A stretch of DNA of 25,603 nt from Geobacteraceae bacterium (GTDB lineage: Bacteria > Desulfobacterota > Desulfuromonadia > Desulfuromonadales > Desulfuromonadaceae). The notes beneath the pieces are model-generated. The model was not told where the DNA came from. It did not search any database and worked only from the letters and a program-made list of their open reading frames with translations. The stretch is taken from assembly GCA_020201305.1 (NCBI GenBank), contig JAIVHC010000155.1, positions 1 to 25,603 of the forward strand, given 5' to 3'. The position numbers and the translations under genes are program-made. Below, piece after piece: positions 24,951-25,603 of the stretch (within the stretch, counting starts at the first letter, position 1; each line of letters opens with the position of its first letter).

Positions 24951-25603
24951 ATGTCTGGAACGCTACGCATTCTTTCGTTAAACATGGACGGATGCACGGA
25001 TATAGCATTTTTCCGCACCTATGTATCTAATATAGCTCCTGACATGCTTGCCCTACAGAACACCTCTGCGCTCTTGGGTAATATTTCAATGCCTGACCTC
25101 GCACACGAAGTAAACGCTTCCGGGGTAAATAGCGGTGGAAGTCATACTATGGCATTTATGAGCTGGAATTTCCCCCTTAGACAGGTACAGGAGTATGACC
25201 TTGGGGAAGGGTCTAAATGTCTGGTGGCGGACGTGAGCGTGGACAAGGAGCGTTTTCTGTTTTTTAATGTACGCCTGAAAGGAAATTTTTTCCGCCGCCC
25301 GGCCCAGATAAAAAAACTTCTTGGAGCAGACTTGCTCGGGCGCTACGATATGTTGTTGCCTGCTATAGTAGCTGGAGATTTTATGGATACCTTGTGGATT
25401 TCCGGTCATCCCCAGTTTCAAAGCAGGCTTCAGCGCATTTCTCCTACCCTGTTTCGCACCACCTATCCCGCATGTTGCCCGGTTTTAAGCCGTGATCGCT
25501 TTTATGCTATTGGCGGAATAGAGGTAGAACATGTCAAAATTGACAGCTCCGCACACACACGTAAAAATCTCTCCCACCTTCCCCTGATTTTGGATATGCG
25601 GGT
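24951..25603 (+). CDS. Diverged endonuclease/exonuclease/phosphatase-fold protein (partial, runs off right edge)
   Basis: The frame stays open from ATG 24951, which has AGGGGGG six bases upstream, for 217 codons to the edge. The layout is that of the EEP superfamily (exonuclease III/DNase I-like): LRILSLNMDG at 5-14, APDMLALQN at 29-37, FFNVRLKGNFFRRPAQIKKL at about 104-123, VAGDFMD at 140-146 and LSHLPLILDM at 207-216. Several active-site positions differ from the usual motifs: the LQE glutamate is Asn37, the NxHL histidine is Arg108, GDFN is GDFM, and SDH is LSH. Asn11, Asp143 and His209 are kept. It may be a non-catalytic or altered member. The family call is by pattern only, and the true end is not seen. 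Confidence 0.65.
   Translation, partial: MSGTLRILSLNMDGCTDIAFFRTYVSNIAPDMLALQNTSALLGNISMPDLAHEVNASGVNSGGSHTMAFMSWNFPLRQVQEYDLGEGSKCLVADVSVDKERFLFFNVRLKGNFFRRPAQIKKLLGADLLGRYDMLLPAIVAGDFMDTLWISGHPQFQSRLQRISPTLFRTTYPACCPVLSRDRFYAIGGIEVEHVKIDSSAHTRKNLSHLPLILDMR

Overview
This window is the chromosomal origin region of a bacterium. Genes left of about 15.45 kb read leftward and genes right of about 15.69 kb read rightward, so transcription diverges from the rpmH-dnaA interval and follows the expected replication forks. The order mnmE-mnmG-rsmG-parA-parB followed by an F-type ATP synthase operon with two b-type subunits (b' and b) but no a or c subunit genes, together with dnaA-dnaN-gyrB-gyrA-gpsA-cyclophilin on the other arm, resembles the Desulfuromonadales/Geobacter-like group of the former Deltaproteobacteria. 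That placement is inferred from recalled gene order, not from a search.

Left arm, all on the minus strand, from the origin outward: rpmH, rnpA, yidD and yidC (ribosomal protein L34, RNase P protein, membrane-protein insertion), then a strong terminator; mnmE and mnmG (tRNA wobble uridine modification) with a perfect parS site at their junction; rsmG (16S rRNA methylation); parA and parB (origin segregation) and a terminator; atpF'-atpF-atpH-atpA-atpG-atpD-atpC and a terminator; then a roughly 0.5 kb stretch without a convincing gene; then an FCD-type GntR regulator with a clear promoter and operator. Right arm, all on the plus strand: dnaA, a DnaA-box cluster, dnaN, gyrB, gyrA, gpsA, an exported cyclophilin and, running off the right edge, a diverged endonuclease/exonuclease/phosphatase-fold protein.

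The genes work together: DnaA acts at the boxes around dnaA, ParB loads at parS and ParA moves the origin, DnaN and gyrase support the fork, and the L34/RnpA/YidD/YidC and MnmE/MnmG/RsmG groups serve translation and membrane biogenesis.

Two genes are broken as read. atpG has lost about 70-80 bases inside the gene and shifts frame. mnmG carries one extra base in a short A-run near its 3' end. Both are normally important, so sequence error or misassembly must be excluded before any biological reading. recF (between dnaN and gyrB) and jag/khpB (between yidC and mnmE) are absent from their usual places. I see no tRNA, rRNA, CRISPR array, insertion sequence, prophage or evident new system; this is mainly a housekeeping region.
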